Program-made: the position numbers and the translations under genes
Shown here: piece by piece, positions 49,922 to 58,764 of the stretch
How the letters are laid out: the number at the start of each line of letters is the position of its first letter
How positions within the stretch are numbered: position 1 is the first letter of the stretch
Assembly (NCBI RefSeq): GCF_947495625.1
Contig: NZ_CANLZW010000015.1
Coordinates: 1 to 64,000 of the forward strand
Origin: an uncultured Cocleimonas sp.
Lineage (GTDB): Bacteria; Pseudomonadota; Gammaproteobacteria; Thiotrichales; Thiotrichaceae
Reading direction: 5' to 3'
Length of the DNA stretch: 64,000 bases
The notes under the pieces: generated by a model
What the model saw: only the letters and a program-made list of their open reading frames with translations
The model's database searches: none
Told to the model about the DNA's origin: nothing

Positions 49922-50329
49922 ATGAGTAAATCCCCTAATTTATGCCCTTGTGGATCTAATCAAAAATACACTATTTGTTGTGGTAAATATCACAAAGGTA
50001 AACTTCACGCGCCTACTGCAGAAACGTTGATGCGTTCTCGATATAGCGCGTATGTTCTAGATCTACCTCAGTACATCTTCCGCACCTGGGATGAAGATAC
50101 CCGACCAACATTACAAAGCTTAAGAGAAGGTAAAACGGAAAACTTTATTTCCTTGGAAATTCTGTCATCAAAGAATGGGGATATTAATGAAAGAGATGGC
50201 ACGGTTGAATTTATCGCTAAATTCAAAGTTGGAGATGAAATATTCGAACATCATGAAAACAGTACTTTTAAACGAGTAAAAAATCACTGGGTTTATGTTG
50301 AGGCAATCAAAACAGTTTTAAAAACTTAG
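49922..50329 (+). CDS. YchJ-like SEC-C motif protein
   Basis: 135 residues. An N-terminal SEC-C zinc motif CPCGSNQKYTICCGKYH (8-24) is followed by the YchJ middle domain with AETLMRSRYSAYV and FIAKF. The role is unknown. The usual second SEC-C at the C-terminus of enterobacterial YchJ is absent. It lies 14 bp after xseA, so it is probably cotranscribed. Confidence 0.85.
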   Translation: MSKSPNLCPCGSNQKYTICCGKYHKGKLHAPTAETLMRSRYSAYVLDLPQYIFRTWDEDTRPTLQSLREGKTENFISLEILSSKNGDINERDGTVEFIAKFKVGDEIFEHHENSTFKRVKNHWVYVEAIKTVLKT

Positions 50330-50361
50330 ACTACACTGTAGTTATAGAAGGATAAAAAATT

Positions 50362-50550
50362 ATGAACGGACTAGAAGCAAAAACCATCCAGTGTCCCTAC
50401 TGCTGGGAAATGTTTGAAATAACCATTGATTGTTCAGTTAACTCACAAGAATATGTGGAAGATTGTGAGGTCTGCTGTCAACCTATCTTGATTAAAGCGA
50501 CCGTTTCAAATGCGGGCGTTCCAGAAGTTGAAGTAAGCCGTGAAAGCTAA
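50362..50550 (+). CDS. CPXCG-motif cysteine-rich small protein
   Basis: 62 residues with a CPYCWEMFE ribbon half (C11, C14) and a second pair in DCEVCCQPI, matching the small CPXCG family, except that W replaces the G of CPXCG. Zinc binding is likely and the role unknown. It lies 32 bp after the YchJ-like gene, with AGAAGGA upstream of the ATG. Confidence 0.85.
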   Translation: MNGLEAKTIQCPYCWEMFEITIDCSVNSQEYVEDCEVCCQPILIKATVSNAGVPEVEVSRES

Positions 50551-50641
50551 AATCGCGATTTAGAACAGTTATCGAAACTTGTTTATAAAAATCCTATTAG
50601 TCCTATTTACCCAGTTAAGCCAATTCATGCAAAGTGAGGAG

Positions 50642-50986
50642 CTAAGTCACTTTTTTCGAATAGCTCGCTGTTTCCATCTCTACAATTTCAACCGTTATCG
50701 TTACACGTTTCAAAGATAAACCATCAAATTCTGATAAGACTTTTTCAGACAATTCTTGTCGTTGCTCTTCTGTCCGCCCCTCTAAAATCCTTAAAGTTAC
50801 GTGAATAAAACCTGCCTGTTTCACATCTCCTTTTTGGTAATACTCATAAGACTGTGTGCGCAGTTTAATATGATCCAGCTCAAACAATGCTGACTTTTTA
50901 GCCCCCGTTAAAACGGTATCTATAAGTTGTTGTTGATTAACACTTGAGAGAACATCTTCTGAATGTTCGATAATACAATGCGGCAT
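50642..50986 (-). CDS. 5-carboxymethyl-2-hydroxymuconate isomerase-like tautomerase
   Basis: 114 residues beginning MPHCIIEHSEDV. As in the CHMI family, removal of Met would expose the catalytic Pro1. The IRTQSYEYYQKGD-type middle and GFIHVTLRILEGRT are characteristic. In homoprotocatechuate catabolism the enzyme isomerises CHM, but no hpa genes are nearby, so the real substrate may differ. Confidence 0.85.
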   Translation of the reverse strand: MPHCIIEHSEDVLSSVNQQQLIDTVLTGAKKSALFELDHIKLRTQSYEYYQKGDVKQAGFIHVTLRILEGRTEEQRQELSEKVLSEFDGLSLKRVTITVEIVEMETASYSKKVT

Positions 50987-51030
50987 AAAGCACCTTTTAA
51001 ACTATTAATAAACTATTAACTATTGATAAT

Positions 51031-51058
51031 GTCACCCCCCTACTTTTAAGTGACTTTT
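51031..51058 (+). repeat. F1 C-rich dispersed repeat, copy 15
   Basis: GTCACCCCCCTACTTTTAAG then TGACTTTT. Its tail merges into the F2 tandem array. Confidence 0.9.
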
Positions 51059-51262
51059 CATTTTGTTATTTAAAATAACCAAAGGAACTTATGCTTTGCG
51101 GAATGATATTACGTTTTTGTTGTTTAAAAACGTAAATAGAATTTATGCTTCGCGAAGTGACTTTTCATTTTGTTATTTAAAATGACCAAAGGAAGTTATG
51201 CTTTGCGGAATGATATTTACGTTATTATTCTTCTAAAACGTAAATAGGATCTATGCAGAGCA
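51050..51262 (+). repeat. F2 tandem duplication (two ~107-bp units)
   Basis: Units start GTGACTTTTCATTTTGTTAT at 51050 and 51157 and are about 85-90% alike by eye. Each has TTATTTAAAAT..C, GCTTTGCGGAATGATATT, an ACGT...ACGT hairpin and AAAACGTAAATAG. GTTATTTAAAATAAC (51065-51079) is palindromic. Unit two ends ATGCAGAGC followed by AAAGGACTTTTTT. Confidence 0.88.
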
Positions 51263-51385
51263 AAGGACTTTTTTGCATTTGTTTAAATACACAAAGTGAT
51301 GATACCCTCAATGAAACTTTTAATAATCAAAAATGAACACTAACAATAATTAAAAACAACCATTGGGGACGCTGGGGAGCAAACA

Positions 51386-52681
51386 ATGTCGATCAAACAG
51401 AGCACGACTGAGGGTAATTTACGGCCTTGGTACTGGATTCCGACCTTATATTTTACCGAAGGACTTCCTTATTTCGCGATCGTCGTGCTTTCAACCTTTA
51501 TGTATAAAAGCTTTGGCTTAAGTAATAGCGAAATCGCTTTTTATACTGCGTGGTTTTATTTGCCCTGGGTGATAAAACCGTTGTGGAGTCCGTTTGTAGA
51601 TATCTATCGAAGCAAACGTTTCTGGGTTATCAGCATGCAGCTATTACTCGGTGCGGGTCTTGCTGGAATCGCATTAACCTTACCATTAGATAATTACCTA
51701 CTTTATTCACTAGTGATATTCTGGTTGCTCGCGTTTAGTTCTGCCACCCACGATATCGCAGCTGATGGCTACTATATGCAAGTGCTGGATAAAGGCCAGC
51801 AAGCTTTCTTTGTGGGAATTCGTTCTACCTTTTACCGAATCGCAATGATTACCGGACAAGGTTTAATTGTGATTTTAGCCGGTAAACTTGAAAATATTTA
51901 CGACGTAAGAACAGCATGGCAGATCACCATGGCTTTACTGGCAGTAATTTTAGTTGGCGTTTCCATTTACCATGCTTTTATTCTCCCTAAAGAAAACAGT
52001 CAGTCACGGTCATTAGCATCAAAATCAACATTTGCTTCTTATTTGGAAGTGTTTAAAAGCTTCTTCCGCAAGCAACATGTCGTTTTGTTTATCGCTTTTA
52101 TTTTGTTATACCGACTCGGCGAAGCACAGCTTGGCAAAATCGCAAGTCTATTTATGCTCGATCATAGAAGCGCAGGCGGATTAGGATTAAGTACGGAAGC
52201 CGTTGGTTTTATCTATGGAACGGTAGGAGTTTCTGCCTTGGTCGTTGGCGGAATATTAGGAGGCATTCTAGTTTCGCGACATGGGCTAAAAGCATGGATA
52301 TGGTGGATGGCATTGGCTATCAATCTTCCCGATATTGCCTATATCTATATGGCCTATCAGCAGCCAGAAAGTTCTTTGGTGATACACGTACTGGTAGCGA
52401 TAGAACAATTCGGTTATGGCTTTGGTTTTACCGCTTTCATGATGTATTTGATATACATTGCCGAAGGAAATTTCAAAACCGCACATTACGCAATCGCCAC
52501 AGGGTTTATGGCAATGGGTATGATGATCCCGGGAATGTTCAGTGGCTGGATTCAGGAACAGCTAGGCTACCCACACTTCTTTATCTGGGTAATGATTGCC
52601 ACGATTCCTGCTTTTTATGTAATCTCAAGATTACCTTTGGAAAAGGATTTTGCAAAAATGAGCAGAAAGAAAAAAGATTAA
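51386..52681 (+). CDS. AmpG-like major facilitator transporter
   Basis: 431 residues, about 12 membrane helices. The N-terminal pattern WYWIPTLYFTEGLPYFAIVVLSTFMYKSFGLSN and SATHDIAADGYYMQ fits the AmpG/SLC33-like MFS branch (muropeptide or acetyl-CoA type transporters). Whether it imports anhydromuropeptides is uncertain, because no peptidoglycan-recycling genes are adjacent and AmpG-like paralogues are common. GGGGAG precedes the ATG. Confidence 0.85.
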   Translation: MSIKQSTTEGNLRPWYWIPTLYFTEGLPYFAIVVLSTFMYKSFGLSNSEIAFYTAWFYLPWVIKPLWSPFVDIYRSKRFWVISMQLLLGAGLAGIALTLPLDNYLLYSLVIFWLLAFSSATHDIAADGYYMQVLDKGQQAFFVGIRSTFYRIAMITGQGLIVILAGKLENIYDVRTAWQITMALLAVILVGVSIYHAFILPKENSQSRSLASKSTFASYLEVFKSFFRKQHVVLFIAFILLYRLGEAQLGKIASLFMLDHRSAGGLGLSTEAVGFIYGTVGVSALVVGGILGGILVSRHGLKAWIWWMALAINLPDIAYIYMAYQQPESSLVIHVLVAIEQFGYGFGFTAFMMYLIYIAEGNFKTAHYAIATGFMAMGMMIPGMFSGWIQEQLGYPHFFIWVMIATIPAFYVISRLPLEKDFAKMSRKKKD

Positions 52682-52717
52682 ACAAGCCAGGCAGTGTTTG
52701 CTGTTTGCCAATCAGAT

Positions 52718-53509
52718 TTAGTCAACTATCTCAGTAACCATTTGATTCGCTTCTTTAGATGTATATTTCTTTATAGCGTTATCTACGAAGCCATCCTTCA
52801 GCATTTCGGCTAAGGTTTTGTTTATTTCTGGTAATAATTTAGATTGGCTAATATGTAAACGCATAGATACATCTATAGATGGTCCAATATCATACGCTTC
52901 TTTATAGTTTTCAGAATCATAGTTAAGTTGTTTTATCCAATACTTCAGTTCCTGGCGATCAACTACAATTCCATCAATACGCCCAGCTTTGAGTAAAATT
53001 AGATTGGTATCATGTTGCTGACTATCTTTTCTTATAATCGATTGATTGTGAAACGCTTCGCCAATAGATAAATCGTAGTTATATCCTAATCTTGTTCCAA
53101 TGATTTTATCTTTAAAATCCTTAACATAATTGCTACTCGTTTCTGTGGTTTTTCTCGCATAAATGACGTGCTGAACCTTGAAATACGGAATTGAGTAGAC
53201 AGATAAATGTTTATAGGCAGAGCGCCATGTAGGATTTGCGGCTGGTTCTAAATCTAATTCACCTTTTTGAAAATAGGTTAGCATCCGGTTTTGAGGCAAC
53301 CTGATGATTTTAAGGTCGAGACCCATCCGCTTTTCAACTTCTTTCAAAACATCAAACGCAATACCACTTATATCCGATTCGTTTTGAAAAATTTGATAGG
53401 GTGGCCAATACGTAATGCCAACGCGTAAAGGCTTATCAGCAAATACTATGGATGTTAGTGCCAGCTGACTAACTATACATACTAATAAAAAAACTTTAAT
53501 ACGCAACAT
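52718..53509 (-). CDS. periplasmic solute-binding protein (SBP family 3-like)
   Basis: 263 residues with a cleavable signal peptide (1-24, ending SIVFA). The mature part has LRVGITYWPPYQIFQNE, GIAFDVLKEVEKRMGLDL and the LDLEPAANPTW hinge segment, typical of family 3 binding proteins. No permease or ATPase gene is adjacent. It may therefore be a stand-alone binding protein of the kind that feeds sensors, rather than an ABC importer subunit. The ligand is unknown. Confidence 0.85.
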   Translation of the reverse strand: MLRIKVFLLVCIVSQLALTSIVFADKPLRVGITYWPPYQIFQNESDISGIAFDVLKEVEKRMGLDLKIIRLPQNRMLTYFQKGELDLEPAANPTWRSAYKHLSVYSIPYFKVQHVIYARKTTETSSNYVKDFKDKIIGTRLGYNYDLSIGEAFHNQSIIRKDSQQHDTNLILLKAGRIDGIVVDRQELKYWIKQLNYDSENYKEAYDIGPSIDVSMRLHISQSKLLPEINKTLAEMLKDGFVDNAIKKYTSKEANQMVTEIVD

Positions 53510-53635
53510 ACATAAAATTCTGATTATATGAATAAAAATTAACTTTAATTTTAATGAGCGAAGGACAAATCATAACAGGAAAGAATAATAATACTCACAA
53601 AATTATACTGAAGGTGCATTTATCTCTAATCTCAA

Positions 53636-54574
53636 CTACTCAAATTCCATTTCAGTATAAACCTTCTGTGCATTTCTCCCAGAGAGGGAATCATAATTGA
53701 GAAGATATTTATACGCTGACTGATCAACCTTACTAATTTCAGAAATATCGCCATCATCATCGATAAATTCAGCCACCGAATCTCGAAGTGAGGTTAAATA
53801 TCCATAGGTATCTTTATCGGCTGTTTCCAGCGTCGTTGGATTTCCGTGACCCGGAATAATATGTTCGGGGTTATGTGCTGCCATCGCTTCGTAAACCGCC
53901 ACCCAGCTTTTGCTATTAGAATGATCCATGATGCCTAGCATTCTTTCGATATAGACAATATCTCCGGTGAACATAACTTTTTGTTGTGGCAACCAGATAA
54001 AGCTATCTCCCGGAGTGTGCGCCTGCCCTGCATGCGTAATTTCGAAATTAACTCCGCCCAGTTCAAAATTATATTCTGTATCAAAAGTAGTATCGGCATA
54101 GACCGCTTCAGTGCCTTTTATACCTTCATCACCGACTAATGTTCCCAGCCTAAAAAATTGATCCTGAGTTCTAGCTTTTTGATCTTCAACCGCATCATTA
54201 CTGGCAATGATTTTTGCACCGAGCTTTTTAAAGTAGCCATTCCCCAACCAGCGGTGATCTTGTCCACCCGTGTTGATAACCGTAACGATGGGTTTATCTG
54301 TTATGCCTTTGATGACATTGTGGATTTTTTCAGCACCTTTATAGGTTGCACCTGCATCAATTAACACCACACCTTTATCTGTAACTACCACACCAAAGGT
54401 AGAGTTGTTACCGAGATTTACCGGGCTACGATTACTCAATTCGCCGACGATCGCATAGACATTATCTGTTATTTTTTTAAGCGTTAAATCAGAAGCTGCG
54501 ATAACAGAGTTATTTAAAATCAAAGCAGAAACCAGCAATAGTGAATTAACAAAAAGTTTGATGGAACGTGTCAT
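53636..54574 (-). CDS. secreted metallo-beta-lactamase-fold protein with altered metal site
   Basis: 312 residues with signal peptide (1-27). MBL fold: LIDAG (72-76), the motif-2 position reads TGGQDHRWLGN (102-112), AHTPGD (H186), FTGD (D205) and PGHG (H243). The usual HxHxDH therefore lacks its first two His (G, Q) but keeps D106 and H107. This leaves one metal site (D106/H107/D205/H243) plausible and the other lost. Related proteins resemble quinoprotein relay or SoxH-type hydrolases. Catalytic activity is uncertain. Confidence 0.85.
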   Translation of the reverse strand: MTRSIKLFVNSLLLVSALILNNSVIAASDLTLKKITDNVYAIVGELSNRSPVNLGNNSTFGVVVTDKGVVLIDAGATYKGAEKIHNVIKGITDKPIVTVINTGGQDHRWLGNGYFKKLGAKIIASNDAVEDQKARTQDQFFRLGTLVGDEGIKGTEAVYADTTFDTEYNFELGGVNFEITHAGQAHTPGDSFIWLPQQKVMFTGDIVYIERMLGIMDHSNSKSWVAVYEAMAAHNPEHIIPGHGNPTTLETADKDTYGYLTSLRDSVAEFIDDDGDISEISKVDQSAYKYLLNYDSLSGRNAQKVYTEMEFE

Positions 54575-54656
54575 TTTATCCTCGCAGTTGGTAATAAAAA
54601 CATCATATAAAACAAGATACAGAACGGGTTATTAAATAACCAAGGGATAATAAAAG

Positions 54657-54685
54657 GTCACCCCCCTACTTTTGATGCTATTTTT
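54657..54685 (+). repeat. F1 C-rich dispersed repeat, copy 16
   Basis: GTCACCCCCCTACTTTTGAT then GCTA and five T; it lies between the hypothetical gene's 3' end and the MBL-fold gene. Confidence 0.92.
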
Positions 54686-54702
54686 GTTAACGGTTTAAAT
54701 AA

Positions 54703-55131
54703 CTAAACTTTTCCAGAATAGTTAATGGTAAATACATTCGACTGTACTTTTCCTTCGTAGCTCATATCATATTCTTGCATCAGTAATTTGGTCACATCTT
54801 TAGCCACATTTTCCTGAATCATACTCAAGGATAAATGTGCATCAAAATAAGCAAGCGCAAAACACAGTGAGAAATTAATTTTCTCGTCTATATCGCGACT
54901 ATTATAATCATCTAAAAAAGATTCTTTTACAGATGCTTGCGCGTGTTTTATAAAGTTTGAATCCTGAATATCCCTATTTTCGCAGGCCTTGACGGTAGCA
55001 ATTTCTATTAACTGTTCTTTTTGCTTGTCGCTTGGAAAGGGATTGTTTTGTTTTAGCTCATCCCAGGCAAGTATCAATGCTTGATAGGCTTCATCAGCCC
55101 ATTGTTTGTTGTTTTGCGGATAACTTTTCAT
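54703..55131 (-). CDS. hypothetical protein, 142 residues
   Basis: Not recognised. Soluble, mostly helical by composition, with a Trp near the start and an acidic middle; no signal peptide, Cys pair or known motif. Both flanks carry F1 repeats within about 30 bp of its ends. Codon use looks like its neighbours and the frame is long and intact, so it is probably a real gene. Confidence 0.7.
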   Translation of the reverse strand: MKSYPQNNKQWADEAYQALILAWDELKQNNPFPSDKQKEQLIEIATVKACENRDIQDSNFIKHAQASVKESFLDDYNSRDIDEKINFSLCFALAYFDAHLSLSMIQENVAKDVTKLLMQEYDMSYEGKVQSNVFTINYSGKV

Positions 55132-55159
55132 AGTTTTCAGTCAGTAGGGGAATGAATAA

Positions 55160-55187
55160 GTCACCCCCCTACTTATAGGGTGTTTTT
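55160..55187 (+). repeat. F1 C-rich dispersed repeat, copy 17
   Basis: GTCACCCCCCTACTTATAGG then GTG and five T. An AGTAGGGG stretch at 55143-55150 could pair with its core. It lies between gltX and the hypothetical gene. Confidence 0.92.
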
Positions 55188-55197
55188 ATAGATCCTG

Positions 55198-56601
55198 TTA
55201 ATCAGCGTATTTAGCGGTGGCGAAAGCCACTGCTTTTTCCATTCTTTCCAAAGTGCGTTTTTTGCCGATAAGATTGATCGTAACATCAAGTGATGGCGAC
55301 ATCGCGACACCAGTTACAGCTACACGTAATGCTGGGCCGACTTTACCCATACCCAACTCTAACTCTTCACAGGTATCCTTGATCACAGCATCGATGCTTT
55401 CAGTATTCCAGTCATCTACCGCAGAAAACTTATCTAACAGATTCTGTAAAATACCCGGCGTTGCCGTTTTGAAATGCTTTTTTGTAGCGTTCGCATCAAA
55501 CTCTTCAAAATCCTGATAGTAATAGCGGATATTTTCAGCGAGTTCTTTTAGCGTTTTAGCGCGCTCACGGTGTGCTTCAATCACATCAGTAATCGCTGGG
55601 CCGTTGGATATATCCAGATTTTGATTTTCCAGATGCCATTGCAAGTGTTCAGCAATTTCTGCAGCCGGTAAGGTTTGAATATATTGCTCGTTTACCCAAA
55701 TCAGTTTTTTGGTATTAAAGGTCGATGGTGCCACGTTTACATTTTCAATTTTAAATAAATTGATCATTTCTTCGCGGCTGAATATTTCCTGATCTTCGTG
55801 AGACCACCCCAGACGTAATAAATAATTTAGTAAAGCCTGTGGAATAAAGCCATCATCTCGATATTGCATTACGCCCACCGCGCCATGACGTTTCGATAGG
55901 CGTTTGCCATCATCACCCAGAATCATAGGCACATGGGCAAATGCAGGTAGTTTCGCTCCCAACGCTTCGAACAAGTTGATTTGACGCGGGGTGTTATTGA
56001 TATGATCATCACCACGAATCACGTGCGTCATACCCATGTCTATATCATCAACAACAACCGTTAAGTTGTACGTAGGAACGCCATTTGGACGCGCAAGAAT
56101 CAAATCATCCAGCTCACGGTTATTGATAACGATATCGCCTTTCACCAAATCATGGATAACCACATCGCCTTCGAGTGGATTCTTGAAACGAACCACAGAA
56201 CCTTCTACCGGAACATCTGTACGGTGACGACATTTTCCGTTGTATTTAGGTTTTTCTTTATTTGCACGTTGCTGTTCGCGCACTGCTTCCAGCTCTTCAG
56301 GGCTACAATCACAACGATACGCTTTGCCTTCATCCAGCAATTGCTGAATTACTTCTTTATAGCGATCAAAGCGATCTGTCTGGAAGACCGGCCCTTCATC
56401 ATAATCCAGACCCAACCAGTTCATACCATCGAGAATTGCATCGATAGATTTTTGTGAGTTGCGTTCCAGATCGGTATCTTCAATTCGCAGAATAAACTTA
56501 CCGTTATTCTGTCGTGCATAAAGCCATGAATATAACGCAGTGCGAGCACCGCCAATATGAAGATCACCAGTAGGACTAGGAGGAAAACGAGTAACAACCA
56601 T
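55198..56601 (-). CDS. gltX: glutamyl-tRNA synthetase
   Basis: Charges tRNA-Glu. 467 residues from the chosen start: the ATG at 56601 gives [18 protein letters not shown], matching the family N-terminus; an upstream in-frame ATG at 56643 adds 14 unconserved residues. Class I signature HIGGARTAL and KRLSKRHG (KMSKS-equivalent) are present. A Cys/His cluster CDCSPEE...CRH in the middle resembles the zinc-binding SWIM region. It appears to be monocistronic. Confidence 0.96.
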   Translation of the reverse strand: MVVTRFPPSPTGDLHIGGARTALYSWLYARQNNGKFILRIEDTDLERNSQKSIDAILDGMNWLGLDYDEGPVFQTDRFDRYKEVIQQLLDEGKAYRCDCSPEELEAVREQQRANKEKPKYNGKCRHRTDVPVEGSVVRFKNPLEGDVVIHDLVKGDIVINNRELDDLILARPNGVPTYNLTVVVDDIDMGMTHVIRGDDHINNTPRQINLFEALGAKLPAFAHVPMILGDDGKRLSKRHGAVGVMQYRDDGFIPQALLNYLLRLGWSHEDQEIFSREEMINLFKIENVNVAPSTFNTKKLIWVNEQYIQTLPAAEIAEHLQWHLENQNLDISNGPAITDVIEAHRERAKTLKELAENIRYYYQDFEEFDANATKKHFKTATPGILQNLLDKFSAVDDWNTESIDAVIKDTCEELELGMGKVGPALRVAVTGVAMSPSLDVTINLIGKKRTLERMEKAVAFATAKYAD

Positions 56602-56749
56602 GATATTAATCTGTTTAATTTTTAGAGAAACGAAGGGTAGCATTTAGCGCTGAAAAGCGCGAGAAATTGCCATCCAGAATATTAATAAATCATCAAATAA
56701 ATTATAGGAAGTACACTTTTAGATTACTAAGATTATGACTATTAAATTA

Positions 56750-56778
56750 GTCACCCCCCTACTTTTAGGCTCTTTTTT
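56750..56778 (+). repeat. F1 C-rich dispersed repeat, copy 18
   Basis: GTCACCCCCCTACTTTTAGG then CTC and six T. It lies in the divergent gltX/DUF808 gap, so it is upstream of both genes. Confidence 0.95.
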
Positions 56779-56900
56779 ATAAAACTGGAACAAATCTCAT
56801 AATTCTTTCCTACAGATTATGACCACCTATTATTTTCAAAACTAAAACCCTGAATTTAATGATATTATCCAGTTTCAAAAATAATTAGTAGGAACCGTAT

Positions 56901-57851
56901 ATGGCTGCTGGCAGTTTATTAGCGTTGTTAGACGATATCGCGACTGTATTAGACGATGTCGCTGTAATGAGTAAAGTAGCAGTGAAGAAAACTGCAGGCG
57001 TACTGGGTGATGATCTGGCATTGAATGCAGAACAGGTTTCAGGCATTAAAGCTGATCGAGAGATTCCAGTGGTTTGGGCAGTAGCGAAAGGCTCGTTCAA
57101 AAATAAACTGATTTTAGTACCTGCAGCTTTAGCCATCAGTGCTTTCATCCCCTGGTTGATTACACCTTTATTAATGCTAGGCGGCGCTTTTTTGTGTTAC
57201 GAAGGTTTCGAAAAAGTAGCACATAAATTACTACATTCATCTGATGAAGATCAAGAGCATCACAAGGAGCAACTAGAAGCACTGCAGAATCCTGAAGTTG
57301 ATATGGTCGAATTCGAGAAGGATAAGATCAGCGGCGCGATTCGCACCGACTTTATTTTATCCGCTGAAATCGTTGTGATCGCCCTGGGTACTGTCAAAGA
57401 TCAATCATTCCTGATTCAAGCATTAGTGGTATCAGGAATAGCGCTATTTATCACCATAGCCGTTTACGGTCTGGTCGCAGGCATTGTAAGAATGGATGAC
57501 GTAGGTCTTCATTTAATTAAAGACACAGCCAAATCAACGTGGGCAAATATTAAACGCTCTATTGGCAAAGGCATTTTGATATTCGCGCCTATTTTGATGA
57601 AAACGCTGACGATTGTTGGAACCGCAGCGATGTTCTTAGTAGGTGGTGGTATTTTAGTACATGGTTTTCATGATATTGGCGAAGGCGTAATACACTTCAG
57701 TCAATCACTTAAAACCTTACCACTGGGAGATTTCTGGTCAGCAATTACACCAACATTACTCAATGGATTATTTGGTATTGTGGCGGGTGGCGTTTTAGTT
57801 CTATTCTTTAAACTGGTATCGCCTGTTTATGCAAAATTTAAAAAGAATTAG
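56901..57851 (+). CDS. DUF808 (YedI-like) inner-membrane protein
   Basis: 316 residues. It begins MAAGSLLALLDDIATVLDDVAVMSKVAVKKTAGVLGDDLALNA-like, the highly conserved DUF808 start. About six to seven membrane helices follow (~80-100, 165-190, 225-265, 285-310). The role is unknown; E. coli YedI is the best-known homologue. AGTAGGAACC precedes the ATG. Confidence 0.92.
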   Translation: MAAGSLLALLDDIATVLDDVAVMSKVAVKKTAGVLGDDLALNAEQVSGIKADREIPVVWAVAKGSFKNKLILVPAALAISAFIPWLITPLLMLGGAFLCYEGFEKVAHKLLHSSDEDQEHHKEQLEALQNPEVDMVEFEKDKISGAIRTDFILSAEIVVIALGTVKDQSFLIQALVVSGIALFITIAVYGLVAGIVRMDDVGLHLIKDTAKSTWANIKRSIGKGILIFAPILMKTLTIVGTAAMFLVGGGILVHGFHDIGEGVIHFSQSLKTLPLGDFWSAITPTLLNGLFGIVAGGVLVLFFKLVSPVYAKFKKN

Positions 57852-57883
57852 AAAGCATTAGAAAAAATAAAACGCATAAATCG

Positions 57884-57926
57884 TGCGTCACTCACCTTTC
57901 AATAAATCAAAAGGTGAAGTGACGCG
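57884..57926. terminator. hairpin between convergent DUF808 and DUF3047 genes
   Basis: GCGTCACTCACCTTT pairs with AAAGGTGAAGTGACGC around an A-rich loop. No T-run follows, so termination is likely but not certain. Confidence 0.5.
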
Positions 57927-57960
57927 CTGAAAGTACTAAAACAGATGATTAGAATTCACA

Positions 57961-58623
57961 TCACTGTTCAGTAAAGAAGATATCTCCATACGCTGCTGTC
58001 ATTTTTCTTTTACTGTTATCAGTATCTGTCATTACTGCAACAGCATCTATTTTTGACAGATCTTTACCATAAAGCTTTCTAAAATCTTCTTTCACGTTGC
58101 GCTTTTCATATTGCCAAGCACCAACAGGGCCCTTCTGCCCTTTAACAGCCATCATCTTAGCGTTTTTAGGTAAAAAGGCATTACCCCATGTTGCACCACG
58201 CGCCTGATTGCTTGACCATACATAATTCATTGCTTTTGAGTTCCATGGGAACAAACCACCATCAATAATAACGTAGATACGAGCAGCATAATCATCACCT
58301 GCCTTGCTTTGCTCGTTTAAGCCCTTAAGCTGAGTATCAATTTTCCAACTCCAATTAAGAACCGGGGTTTTATTCAAATCGACTTTAATCTTTTTAACCA
58401 GCCCGGAAGCCGAGCTATTACTAGTCGCTTTAAGAACCTTACGTCCAGAGTCACTCACAATGTTATACACTGTAGTGCCACTGAATGATTTCTGCTCCCA
58501 TCCTGCCAAGTCTCCTGACGAAAATTGGCCTATTGGTAATCTGTCAGCAGCTAAGGCATTACTGCTTATCGCTATGACAGTGACGAGTTGTAGTATCTGT
58601 TTTATCATGTGTAAGTTTCTCAT
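57961..58623 (-). CDS. DUF3047 exported protein
   Basis: 220 residues with a signal peptide (ends SNALA). The DUF3047 core shows LNWSWKIDTQLKGLNEQSKAGDDYAARIYVIIDG-like sequence, NYVWSSNQARGATWGNAF and an acidic VMTDTDNSKRKMTAAYGDI end. The family is periplasmic, beta-rich and of unknown function. An in-frame ATG five codons in would also give a complete signal peptide. Convergent with DUF808, divergent from the TVP38-flavoprotein. Confidence 0.88.
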   Translation of the reverse strand: MRNLHMIKQILQLVTVIAISSNALAADRLPIGQFSSGDLAGWEQKSFSGTTVYNIVSDSGRKVLKATSNSSASGLVKKIKVDLNKTPVLNWSWKIDTQLKGLNEQSKAGDDYAARIYVIIDGGLFPWNSKAMNYVWSSNQARGATWGNAFLPKNAKMMAVKGQKGPVGAWQYEKRNVKEDFRKLYGKDLSKIDAVAVMTDTDNSKRKMTAAYGDIFFTEQ

Positions 58624-58764
58624 TTCATTATAAATATATAATTCTAATTCTCTTTGTCACGCTCTATGTAAGGTGATATTGAGCATGTTCAATCTAACTT
58701 ACGCATCTATGTTTGATTCGGTTGCGTAAAGAGATGTAAATTAACTAACCCCGAATAAAAAACC

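Larger units (their letters stand above)
50987..51385. other. repeat-rich intergenic region
   Basis: 399 bp between divergent genes, largely filled by one F1 copy and a ~107-bp tandem duplication of family F2 (51050-51262). The final ~100 bp holds the MFS-gene promoter and a GGGGAG ribosome site. Confidence 0.7.

Noticed and set aside
52294-52737. 147-residue frame inside the MFS gene
   Set aside because: Same-strand shadow of the transporter frame with no family resemblance.
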